Assembly (NCBI GenBank): GCA_030704615.1
Contig: CM060732.1
Coordinates: forward strand, 26,786,001-26,850,000
From: Takakia lepidozioides
Taxonomy: Eukaryota > Streptophyta > Takakiopsida > Takakiales > Takakiaceae
Length of the DNA stretch: 64,000 bases
Direction: 5' to 3'
Shown: in pieces, positions 19,270 through 31,200 of the stretch
How the letters are laid out: each line of letters starts with the position of its first letter
Position numbering within the stretch: the first letter of the stretch is position 1
Made by a program: the position numbers and the translations under genes
Notes under the pieces: model-generated
Told to the model about the DNA's origin: nothing
What the model saw: the letters and a program-made list of their open reading frames with translations, nothing else
Databases searched by the model: none

Positions 19270-22200
19270 ATGTGGTTCTGGCGCCCCCGCGAACGCTTCT
19301 CTTTGAGCGAGCTCCAGTGAGTCAGATTTGATTCGGCTGAATAGGCTTATTTGTTTTATGTGATCTTTTGTAACACATTGATGACCAACCTGGTAACCTT
19401 ACACTGTTTGGCTTTTCCTGATTAAGTAGTCTCGCCCTGTGTAACATCGGATGTAGGTAGATTTGACGAGTATGTTTCTGGGGCGGCAAAATGCTCCCTG
19501 AGAAGCAACCTACTCCTCCGACAGAACTAGGATGTCTTAGTTTTTCATTTCCCAGATTGAGTGGGTCAGTCCCTCATGACACCTGACAAAGAGCCATGAT
19601 GGGGCATCTAGGAGTCATGTTATTGTGACTGGTTAGAGCCCCTCCATGACTTCTAGTGATTGGATCATTGTAGGATTTTTATGCATTTTTGACCAGATTT
19701 GAACCAGATTTGAACATTCACATTAGCTGGGGGTTGATGTGGCAATTGTTGTTTGTTGTTAAGAAACAACTATAGTTTCAGGTCATATATGGCACAGATA
19801 AGAATTTAGTTCTGTAATAAATTCGTGCTTACACTTCCAGGGTGAACATCTTTGTCCTGTTTTCACTTAATTTCACCATAGGAAGGGAGGCAGTCTTTTA
19901 GGGCTTAAGGAGTGATTCAAGGCAGCAGGGTGGTCAGGTGTGATCTTGTTCGGTGGCATGTGTCCCAAAGTGAACAGACAGATGAACATAGAGACTGGGT
20001 AGCTTGTTGAATCTAGCTTAGGCAATCGGGAGGCTTAGGGTTTCTAGAGCATGATGGCAGTTATGTTCCTTGGAATGTCACCAGGCGTTCCACCCCACTG
20101 CAGTCACCTTCAAATTGTCTAATGCGCCATTGGTGTCATTCATTTGTTATTTGGTTTTCCTCTACTTTTGAATTCATCTTGAAGTACCTGCAAGTCTCTT
20201 AGTCATCACTGGGCAGCAAGCGAGATGGTCAGAAGCTGCTCCAACTTCTTCACAACCCCTCAATCTGCATGATGAAGGTGGTTAGTTTGAAATGAGTTAA
20301 AGGAAGTTTCTCTGGAGGCTTCACCAGGAGAAATTGCTTTGGTTTCAACCTCGACTAGTCCTCGGCCAAAAGCCTTCTCTCGAGCTTATATGTTAGCATA
20401 GTAATTGCATTAATTATGGTTTCCTCTAGTAATTATTGGATTGTGGTGAAGATTCTGCCCTACTTGATTTCTGGAAATTTGTGAGAGTCCATAAATGGTA
20501 GCTGAATTGTAACAATTCCACGATCCTGTGGGTGCAGCTATCTAAATGATCAGCTTCAGAAGGCAACCGTCATAAACGATTTCAATAAGGTAATCGCATT
20601 CTCTGCTTAGGACGGTCTAAATCACAATGTGAGCAGATAGGGTGTAGATTTGCTCGTTTGTTTACTCAACACAACTCAGCTGGTTTCACAAGTCCAACAT
20701 AAGATCCTTGTTTCATAGTGAAGATTTTCCACAGATTTGTAGTTGACACCTCAGAGCCCAGTAAGAGTACGCTTTTGTATGATGGAACTATCACAAGCCT
20801 TTCTATCTCCTATTTTTATGTATACTAAGGGCTTGACAACTGATCAATTGATCAATGAGCAATGACCAGGTAAAATTGCGTCATTGATTGGCGGCTTTCC
20901 ACCACCACAGTTTAACGCTATTTGGTAGAAGTTTCTGGCAAGGTCTCCTTTACTGCAGGAGAGTTTTGAAGAAAAGTCTGACTCATGATATGTCAACTTG
21001 GCATTTTCTGAATTAACTCCAATGAAACTGGGGACAGCCATTTATATTGCAAGGACAAGAAAGCACATTTATTTTAAGCATGTTACCTTGCTCTATATAT
21101 CTGACCTTTCTGGCAGTATATATTGTTATTACAACCAATGGAATTGGCATGATTATAGGAATATGTAGTGGAAACACTGAGGTCAATGGCAGAGCTTCTG
21201 ATATGGGGTGACCAGCATGATCCTGCCTTTTTTGAGTAAGTTTTACACCTCTTTTTGGCAAGAACTATGTGCATGTATACTTTAGAGTGACTTATCAATA
21301 TTGCAACTTGCCTTTGGTCTCATTACAGGTCACAGGCTCATGTTGTGCCGGCCACAGCTAGTGGGGATTATATGCCATTTGTAGCAAAGAATCTCGTATG
21401 TTCTAGCAGACTTTACTGTGGTTGTTTTTCTGGATGTGTCAATGAGGAGGTGATTGATGCACCTCCCTACAAAGCTTGCTTAGTCTGGGAGAACAGAAAC
21501 TCTGATACTTCTGCTTAGGAAACGGGCGGTTGGTGCTGGGTGGAGGATGCAGTTTTTTCATGGAGAAACAGGTGATGGCGCAGTTTGTACGGATACTACA
21601 AGAGAGCAGTAAGACGGCCAGTGTGGCGGTGCAACTGCTGCAGACACTTAGCATTATGATCCAGAACATTCGTAGCGAACATGCTATTTGTACGTGTTGT
21701 GGTGCTGGTTGCATGTCTGTGATTGGGAGATGTGTGGTGAATGCTTTTGTTGATATAACGGATCCCATATCTTTTGGCCTTAGGGGGGTTTATACACAAC
21801 TACTTCACGTCAGGTGACAGTCTAAAGATGGAGTTGCCATGGCTCTCAGCATATTAGTAGGAGGCTTGAGCTTCCTTCAAGTTGTGCCATACAGATCCTT
21901 ACATGAACAATTGAGTGCGTGAGTTAAACGGTTTGTCTGTACAACTCTCTGCAGAAATTGATTAGTTATGGAACTCTCCTTGAAGTTTAAAGTATATTCC
22001 ATTTCTATGGAGTCAAAAACTAGACTTGGCATCTGTTATTTTCTTGTGTTTGTTGGGAAACAACCTTAAATTTCTAATGTCTTTGTGCGATTATATTATG
22101 GAAGGGCTGCCAATTTGTGTCACGTTAAGTGAATCCAAGCAGTCCTTGCTGACAAATTCAATTCTGGTATGGATGTCCAAGTTAGCACCCATTGGAAGTG

Positions 22201-25200
22201 ACATTTCTGTATGTGCTAATTGTATAGATCTTTGGAACTGTGCTTGGCAGATTATTTGTTCAGTAATGAGCACATTAACCACCTCATCACATACCCCTTC
22301 GACTTCCGCCACGAAGAACTACTTGCTTACTACATTATATTTTTGAGGTAACTTCCTGAAAGTGCATACTCACATTAAATCAAGCAATCAGCAACTCAAT
22401 GATTTAGCCCACTGGACTTATTCGAAACTGTGAATAGCTGCTTATCCCCTGATTAGAATGACTAGGTTGTTCTGAAATCCTGTGTATTTGTGTGCACAAC
22501 CTTACAATGGAGACTTTCTTGTCTCTCAATGAAGTTTCAATCATTTCCATTTGTACTATACCAAGGGTGTAAACAGCACACCTCCGTGAAATATCTATAG
22601 GTTTTGACATGCAAGGTGGTTTTGTTTGCTTGTTCAGAACAATAAGCATGAAACTGGACCAACACACAGTGTCTTTCTTCATCAAGACCAATAATGTGCG
22701 TGAGGTCCTTGCTACCACCTCAGAACTTCCAGTCTGTATTATGTATATCGCTAGCACATTCAGCAGAGGGTAATTGACCTTTCAGCGCCTGACTCACTTT
22801 TTTCATGACTTGTTGAAGGACCTGCATCTGGCTCAGCCAATGCATGTGGGACTCTTGCTCTAACTAATAAAGAGCCCATTTATCTCTAACGAGATCACTT
22901 TCTTATTACTGTCATCATGATACAGTGAGAGGTAAAGGAACCCCCATCAGTTGTCGTTGACCTGCATGTGACTGGCTAGTTGAGCTCTCCCAGAGAGTTG
23001 TCATAGAGGCCTATGTGGACGACAACTACCAGTCTTCTAGGGATGAATGTGAAAAGTAAAGTGGTTGAAATCTTGCCTGGTATTTGGATGCAGGATGAGG
23101 TGGTATTTTTCCCTTTGTACAGTGAGGCCATCAAGTTTTTCCATCCTGAAGAGGCGTGGTGCAACCAGAGAGTTGTCATAGAGGCCTATGTGGACAACAA
23201 CTAGCAGTCTTCTAGGGATGAATGTGAAGATAAAGTGGTTGAAATCTTGCCTGGTATGTGGATGCAGGATGAGGTGGTATTTTTTCCTTTGTACAGTGAG
23301 GCCATCAAATTTTTCCATCATGAAGAGGGCATGGTGCGCATTGCCGTGCGGACAATCACTCTCAACGTTTATAATGGTCAGCCGTCTACTTATCGGTCTT
23401 TATTTAGCCTCTTTTGGGTATGGTGTGGCAATAGGTAGTATTTCTAGCACCAAAATTGTATGTTATAAATAGGTGGTTAAGCTATTCATCCTTGGGGTTA
23501 CGATACTACTAGCTAATGAGTGAGCAGTGAAAGGAGGAACCATTATTCTCCTGTCCCAGACTAATCTAGTTGATCCTGTTTTTGCTATGGATGGGTGGTT
23601 CCATGTTTGCAGTGGATGATGTGAGTATACGGAAGTTTGTGGTGAGCCCTCAAGTGGTGGGCTACTTTTCAGATCTGGTCACGTTTCTTAGGCAGCAAAG
23701 CTTCAACCTGGATGGCCTGGTGGCTGAGGCCGCCAGGTTAGTCCTCCTTTTGGCCTCTTCTCCTCTGTTATGCAAAACACAGTGTCTTGACATTCCCAAT
23801 CTCTCGGTCCCCGTTAACATGGGAATTCTCTTGAAAATGGGCGAGGTTGTCAGTAGAGGAGAAGCAGATTTGTCTCCTTGATTTACCGCAAAACAAGTTC
23901 CTGTTTCATTTATCATACTCATGCCAAGGTTGCTCTGTTTGTCATTGTTTTTTTGATGATGTGAGTATTTGTTTTATTTCTTCCATAGGGGCTGGGGGCT
24001 GGGATAGGGAAGGGAGAGTCAATTCTGCAGCTTTATCACATATGAAGTTGTATCTAAGTGCTTGACAGTTTTGGTACAACAATTGTTTGATGGTTGAATG
24101 CAGAGCCACAGACTGCCTGTCAGACAGAGAGGATTACATTTTCTGTAGATCCTTGAAGTGTCTCATGTGGATGGTGGGGGCTACATTTGGGGACCAGGTT
24201 TCCAGAATCTGCTCAATTGATTGGAAGATTGGAAGCGGCAATAGCTGAAACTGGGGACCTTTTGTATTACTGCAATGATATTATCAATGCTGGTGTGGTA
24301 GAGCTCCGTGCAATTATCACCAAACACATCATGCAAATGTTTGTCATGCCTATACTGCTGCCAGCTCTTCGTCCTGTGGGGAGTGCTGTGGCCAATGCTT
24401 CGGTGAGCAATGTTATGTTGTTGGATTCATTTTGCTGTGGTAATTTCTTTAGGCTGTCCCATTGTGACATCTGTTGTTTAGTATCGCAAAATGAAAATGT
24501 CATTGCAAACTCCATGCCTTTTTTTATCACTTTTGAGGAGTGCTTAAAATACACTTAAAAAAGTGTTGCATTGTTGTAGGTAAAGAATGTCTTCTTACTG
24601 CCTCCGAACAAATTCTGAGACTTTTGAAGAAAGGTGATGCTTGGCAATGCTTGGCAATAAAGTGGGGGAATGTATCTGTCCTATGACTGCAAACTTCCTT
24701 TGTAAATGTTAAAGATCTCTTCATGAATGCTATGGAGCCTTTGTATTGAGACGAGTTGGGCAACCTGACTACCTCATGTCCCTAATTACAGTTTTCTCGG
24801 TTTTGTCTCACAGGCTATGCACATCAGCACTCTATCATCATTGTATGTACTATTACGTCTGTTTCACATTGTGAGGCACAAACCCTTGGTGAACAGCATT
24901 GGTGCTGCCCTTCTACGGCCTGACCCTTCAGCCACTCTTGACAGCACTAGGGTCACAGTTTTTGAACTTACTGTCAATTCATCAGATTCAGAATTGCAGT
25001 CGAGTCAAGAAGGAGTAGTTGATTCTGCAGAGCTTGAAGAATTGGCCATACCCGCAAGTACTGCGGGGGCAGAGGATGGACGGTAAGCTTTGGAAATGAG
25101 CCCATATTTAGGATTGAGCTCTATTGAAGATATTGAGAGTGTAAGATTAAGATTAAGGAGAAAGATCAAGTTTTTGCCTTGTAAAGTGACTGGAAGTCTG

Positions 25201-28200
25201 CCCAGAATAGAGTCATCTACTAGACAGAAAAACAGAATACAGTCAGCTAGACCAGAGTTAATTTGCTGCACCTGTTTCCACTCTCAGAATTTGTGGAATG
25301 ATGCTTACTTTAATGGTGTGGTGGGCATGCTTTAGGTCCTTGTTTCAAACTAACTTATCAATGGCTGGTTTCACTGATGTGTGTTCATGGAATATGTGCA
25401 GGGAAGCATTGCTGTCATATTTGCTGTGCAGCAATGATAAGCTGGTGATGGCATCACTGTGCTTATTGGTTTCACTTCTGCAAAATGAAGGTAAACTTCT
25501 CATTATGATAGAGAGATAGGATTGAGAGCCAAAGGAGGTTGTACTGATGTTATCCCTTTGTTCAATCTTTGTTTGCAGTGTTTGATGAGACACTGCTGGA
25601 TGCATTAGGAATATTGCCACGACGAAAGCGCCACAAAAAGCTTTTATTGGTATGTATTTGTGCTTTTGAGGTTCTTGTTGGCTTATCTCAGGTTAATGAA
25701 TATTCCACAACCACATTCAAGGTCTGATGACCACTCTGTTCTTTCTTTGGATAATGGTTGCGATCCAGAGCCCAACTTTCCAGTTGGGTGAAAAACTGAA
25801 GGCTGCTAAGCTACTTCTGAAACAAAGAAGCTTAGAAAATCCTGGACATTTTCCCACCTTCTCTGAAGTAAGTGTAGTTGTGGTACCCTTATATGTGGCC
25901 TGAGGGCTTTGCATCATGATGGTATGAACCACATAATAGTAATCCCGCCTTGGTGTCAGTTGAAATCAGGAACTATACGTCCTCAAGAATGGGGCCCCCA
26001 AAAAGATACAACAGGGAATTAGTTTCATTAAGGACTCTTCTATGATCTTTTCCTTTCTTTCCTAGCGTAATTTGCAGGGGCCATTTGGTAGCGCATCTGT
26101 AGTCCCCAACCTTGTCAAAACTCCTGCTGGTGAAATGAAAGAGTGTCTAGATGGAAGAACTATTTTGTGTTATGTGTTGAGTGTTGCTGACCCTGGGATA
26201 TATATATTTTTCAAAACACAGCAAGCATTGATGGGTGACAAGCTGGAAGAAGATCGGAGCCAGCTATTTTCAGAACCCTCTGATTGGACAGAAGATGAGT
26301 TCATGGTACGTCTCTTCAAGTCATGTTTGAACTCCTCTCTTTGCTTCATGTTTATGCTGACAGGCCTCTCTCTCTCTCTCTCACACACACACATTGTCCT
26401 GGGTACTCTCACCCTCACTCTCATCCTCTTCAAATTCATCAAGGGAATTGTGCCTGTACCTTTGTTTACCAACTTTGAAAGTCTTGAGGCTGAGCCAAAA
26501 GCCCAGGCCCTTTTGGGGCCTAGTTATTGGGCAAACCACACACAGCAGATTGATGCTTGCGTAAAGGGATTTCTAGAGGATATGTGGAAAACTCGGATCA
26601 ATTGTCTGTTTCAAGGTAAGTCGTACTACCGGCTTCAGCCTCTCACAAAGGTAGTTTCTGTCCCTTTGTGTTCCGTTCAAACTGGGCGCAGGGTCAATGG
26701 CCGCAAGGCTACGGCAAACAACGTCTTATGAGTACATTCTCTCTCTCTATCTCTCTCTGTAAGTCTATACAAGAAGGGTGACAGAGAAGAACCGGGGAAC
26801 TACCATGGCATCACGCTCCTCAATGCTGTTGGCAAGACATTCTGCAGAGTTATAAGTACTCGTCTCGAGGTTGATCTGGAGTCTAGAGGTTGTTTCCACG
26901 AAGGCCAAGCTGGCTTTCGGCGAAACAGGGGCTGTGGATCATATCTTCACTCTAAGTCAGATTATCCAGGGAAGGAAAAAAGAAGGGAAACCCACTTATG
27001 TCTTTTTCCTGGATGTCAAAAAGGCTTATGACACAGTGTGGAGAGATGGCCTATGGTTCCGCCTCTGGTCTTGTGGGGATCAAGAAAGATGTGGAGAGTT
27101 GTCCACAACTTGTATGCTCACACCAAAAGCTGTGTCACTGTTAACGGACAGAAGTCCAACTTCTTTGACATAGACCAAGGTGTAGCTCAAGGATGTACTC
27201 TCTCCCCTCTGCTCTTCAATGTTTTCATCAATCAACTCCTCGAGGATGTGGAAAGTGAGGGATTTGGGTTAAGGGTGGGTGATACCACCATACCAGCCCT
27301 TATGTTTGCGGATGACTTCGCAGGCATAGGGGAGACTCCAACCAATCTCCAGGAGTTGATTGATTGCGCGAAGAGATACTTTGATCTTTGGGGGCTAGAG
27401 GCTAATGTCAGCAAATGTGCAGTGGTAGCATTCAACGACAGAGGAGAGGGAGGAAGTGATCTTAAGTGGCAGTGGGGTAGTCAAGAGATCCCGGTCCTCC
27501 CTTCCTACACTTACCTGGGCGTTGAGTTCTCCTCCAATTGTAATTGGGATGCACATATCCGGAAAGTTGTTCAAACTGGCAAGGGCAAAGCTCTGGGGCT
27601 CACTAAATTTTTCCACTGCAGAGGGGTCAACTCTGAGGTTAAGAAAACCATGCTTTGTCGTGTTATTAGACCTGCCTTGGAGTATGGATCTGCTATATGG
27701 GTTGATAACTCCAACCAGGCTAAGTCTCTAGAATCCATTCAAGTGGGGTGTGCTTAAGGAGTGTATGTCAGCATGCTCCAAAACAGTCAATGTGGCTGTT
27801 CGGGGTGAGTTTGGCATTCCGTCCTTAAGCTCCCGACGAGATGAATTCAAGGTCAGATGGTGGGGTCAGCTGCAACATATGCCCAACACCAGATATCCTA
27901 AGTTAATCGACTCTATATCTTGGAAACAGGACCGCCCTGTCAACAGGCTAAGTCCTGGCAGAAGAGAGTAGAAGAGATCCTCAAGGACCTGGACCTGGAT
28001 CCGCAAGTCTTGACCCTGCTGGATAAATCTGACTTCGAGGCTGTAGTGTCCTCAGCCATGTCTGTTGCCATGAGATTGTCTGATGAAAATGAAGTTAGGC
28101 AGAAAACTTCCCTGAACTTGTTTCCAGTCTGTGACATGGGGGAGGACATCTTGGATGACCTCAAGGATCTACCCACTCTCGGCACTAGACTGAAATTTAA

Positions 28201-31200
28201 ACTCAGGGCAGGAAGCCTACCTTTGAACAGCAAACAGAAGCAGAGAGGAGGGAGAGTGCAATTGCCCGTTGTGTGGGCAATCTGAAGACAGTATTCATTT
28301 TCTGATACACTGTCCGGGGTTCTCTCACCAAAGAGACGCTCTCTTCAAATCTATTAGGGTATTGTGCCTGTACCCCTGTTTACCAACTTTGAAAGTCTCG
28401 AGGCTGAGCCAAAAGCCCAGGCCCTCCTGAGGCCTAGTTTTTGGGCAAATCACACACAGCAGATTGATGCTTGTGTGAAGGGATTTCTAGAGGATATCTG
28501 GAAAACCCGGATTAATTCTATATATGGAGGTAAGTCTTACTACCAAAGTCAGCCCCTGACAGAGGTAGGTTCTGTCCCTTTTGTTCCCGCTCAAACTGGG
28601 CACGGGGTCAATGGCCACAAGGCTACGGCAAACAACGTCTTATGAGTACAATCTCTCTGTAAGTCCAACAATGCCAAATTTCTAGAATCCATTCAGGTCT
28701 TAGTGCTCAAAGAAAGCATGTCGGCATGTTCTAGAACAACTGATGTGGCTGTTGGGGCGAGTTCAGCATACCTCCCTTAAGCTCTCGACGTGATGAATTC
28801 AAGGTTAGATGGTGGGGTCAGTTGAATCGCATGTCTAATCCCAAATACCCTAAGATAATCAATGCTATTTCTTGTAAGCAAGACCATCCTGTTAAACAGG
28901 CCAAGTGTTGGTAGAAAACAGTAGAAGAGATTTTCAAGTATCTGAATATTATTCCAGAAGAATTGACCTACTGGATGAAGCTGACCTGGAGGGGTTGTGT
29001 CCAAAGCGATGTCTGATGCCCAAAGACTGTCCGCTGAAAAGGAAGTTAGGTGTAAAACTTCCCTGAACTTGTTTCCAGTCTGTGACTTGGGCAAGAACCT
29101 TAAGGATGATCTGAAGGGCCTACCTACTTTCGGCACTAGACTGAGGAGGGTGGGAAGCCTACCTTTGAACAATAAGCAGATGCAGACAGGAAGAGGAGAT
29201 TGTAATTGCTCGATGCGCGGGCAACCTGAAGACAATATCCATTTTCTGATACATTGTCTGGGATGTTCTCACCAGAAAGTGACCTCTTCAGGATAATCAA
29301 GAACATTGTTTCGGTACCTGTGTTCACCAACTTCCAAAATCTTGAGGCTGAGCCTAAAGCCCTGGCCCTGTTGGGGTCTAACTTCTGGGCTGCTCACACA
29401 CAGCAGATTGATGCTTGTGAAGGGCTTTCTAGAGGTATCTGGAAAGCCCGAACTAATTGTTTAAGGTGAAAGTCACACTACTGGAGTGAGCAAGGTAGTG
29501 CCTATTCCCTATGTTCTGTCCAAACTTGGCATGGGGTTTCTGGCCACAAGGCTACAAACAACATCTTGTGAGTACATTCTGTCTCTCTCTAAACTCTGGT
29601 GGGTGCGAACCCCACAAAAAAGACTCCGGGAGGGTTACTTTCCCCGGGGGCAATGGCTGTAAGGCTATGGCAAGCCAACGTTCGCAGGGAACGGCATGAG
29701 TACATTCTCTCTCTCTCTCTCTGGGCTACAGCAAACATCTCATCAGTACATTCTCTCTGGGCGCAATTTCTATGGCTACAAGGCTAAGCCAAACAACATC
29801 TTATGAGTACATACTCTCTCTCGGCTGAGCCGAAGGCCCTGGCCCTGTTGAGGTCTAATTGCTGGGCAGCTCACAAAGCAGATTGATGTTTGTGTGAAGG
29901 GCTTTCTAGAGGAAATCTGGAAAGCCTGAGCAAATTGTTTGGCTTTCTAGAGGATAATCTCCAACTAATTGAGTTGTTTGCCATCACATAAGTCCAACTA
30001 CTTGAGTGAGCCCCTCACAAAGGTAGTGTCTATTCTCTAATGTTCCACCCAAACTGGATGCGGGTCTATGGCCACAGGCATACAGCAAACAACGTCTACT
30101 GAGTACATTCATCTCTCTCCCCACGGTCCACCCCTTTTGCCTCCGGGACAGAGGGGCAGAGTCTGCAGACAACAGGATCAGGCAGGTTTCAGGAGTCGAT
30201 GATCCAGAAGAAGTCCATCAGATCTTCACCCCTGTTGACGTCGCTTGATCAGGGCAGCCGCGCTACAAACGAGGTCCCAAAGTGCCTGAAGCTTATATGC
30301 ATGAGGCATTCGTTCGTGGATCGTTGGTGCGATTTTTGGTTTCAATGATTCCACTTTGTTCTTCTGCATTCCAATGGGCCCACTCTGGTGTGTCCAGGGG
30401 ATCTGTTAATAACTCACCCCCCTATTTCTTCTATCTGTATGCTCCCTTTGCTGGTGGTTGACTGATTGAACAGACTGGCCATTGGGAATCTGAGCTCGGG
30501 GATGAAGTGCTCTCTGGTTCCGCAACCCTCAAGCATCGTGGCCAGGCATATCTTCTAAAACTAGTTTTTTGTTGAGCCAGATGCCTAAACTTTTTGTGTT
30601 GTCAATTTTGGCTTTGAGTTTTGTAGCCATGGTAAGAGATGTGCAAGTTCCTTCACATTTATAATGCACACTTTGGTCTCTACGGGTCAATGGAGACGTC
30701 CTTTCTGAGGTGCCTAACAACCCTGAATGGCCCGTTCAGAGCATCTTGGTTCATCTTGGATCGTCTGTCAGCCTTCTCTTTTGTGTGTGGCATAGACCAG
30801 TTTGCAGACAGGATGCCAAACTGTGTGTACGGATTCAATCACTTGAATTCTGTGAGTTGGTCAAATTGGATGACTGTTTGAGACAGCCTTTTTCAAGTCT
30901 GATGAAGAATGTTAATCCAGGTAGTATCATAGAGAGAGAATTTGGAAACATTATGGAGGGTGCTGCCCATCCCCGAAAGGGGGCAGTACCCGTAAGGGGA
31001 AGACGCTCTCATTTACACAGACTCCATGGTCTGGACTAGAGTGGATACCTGAGACTATTTCCTTTTAGATTGCTATCAGATAACATAGATAACAGCGTAA
31101 CTCTTATGGCTTGAGTTATATGGTGAACTTATCTCTTGTGGGTATGGATCTGACCCTAGTTTAATATGTAAACAGATGTTAGATGCATTGATCCAGCTGC

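Noticed and set aside
18794-19306. 170-codon open frame before GFS9
   Set aside because: It overlaps GFS9 exon 1 in another frame, has no recognisable domain, and low-complexity Arg-rich and Ala/Pro-rich ends; probably 5' UTR/intron sequence.
23094-23165. First copy of the DEVVFFPLYSEAIKFFH exon as a real exon
   Set aside because: It lacks the second half of the exon and a suitable donor and reads into a stop; copy B gives the full, in-phase exon.
26072-26731. 219-codon open frame as an extended GFS9 exon
   Set aside because: It joins intron sequence, the true exon 13 (26222-26305), and the LINE C-terminal region. The GTACGT donor at 26306 and family alignment end the exon there.
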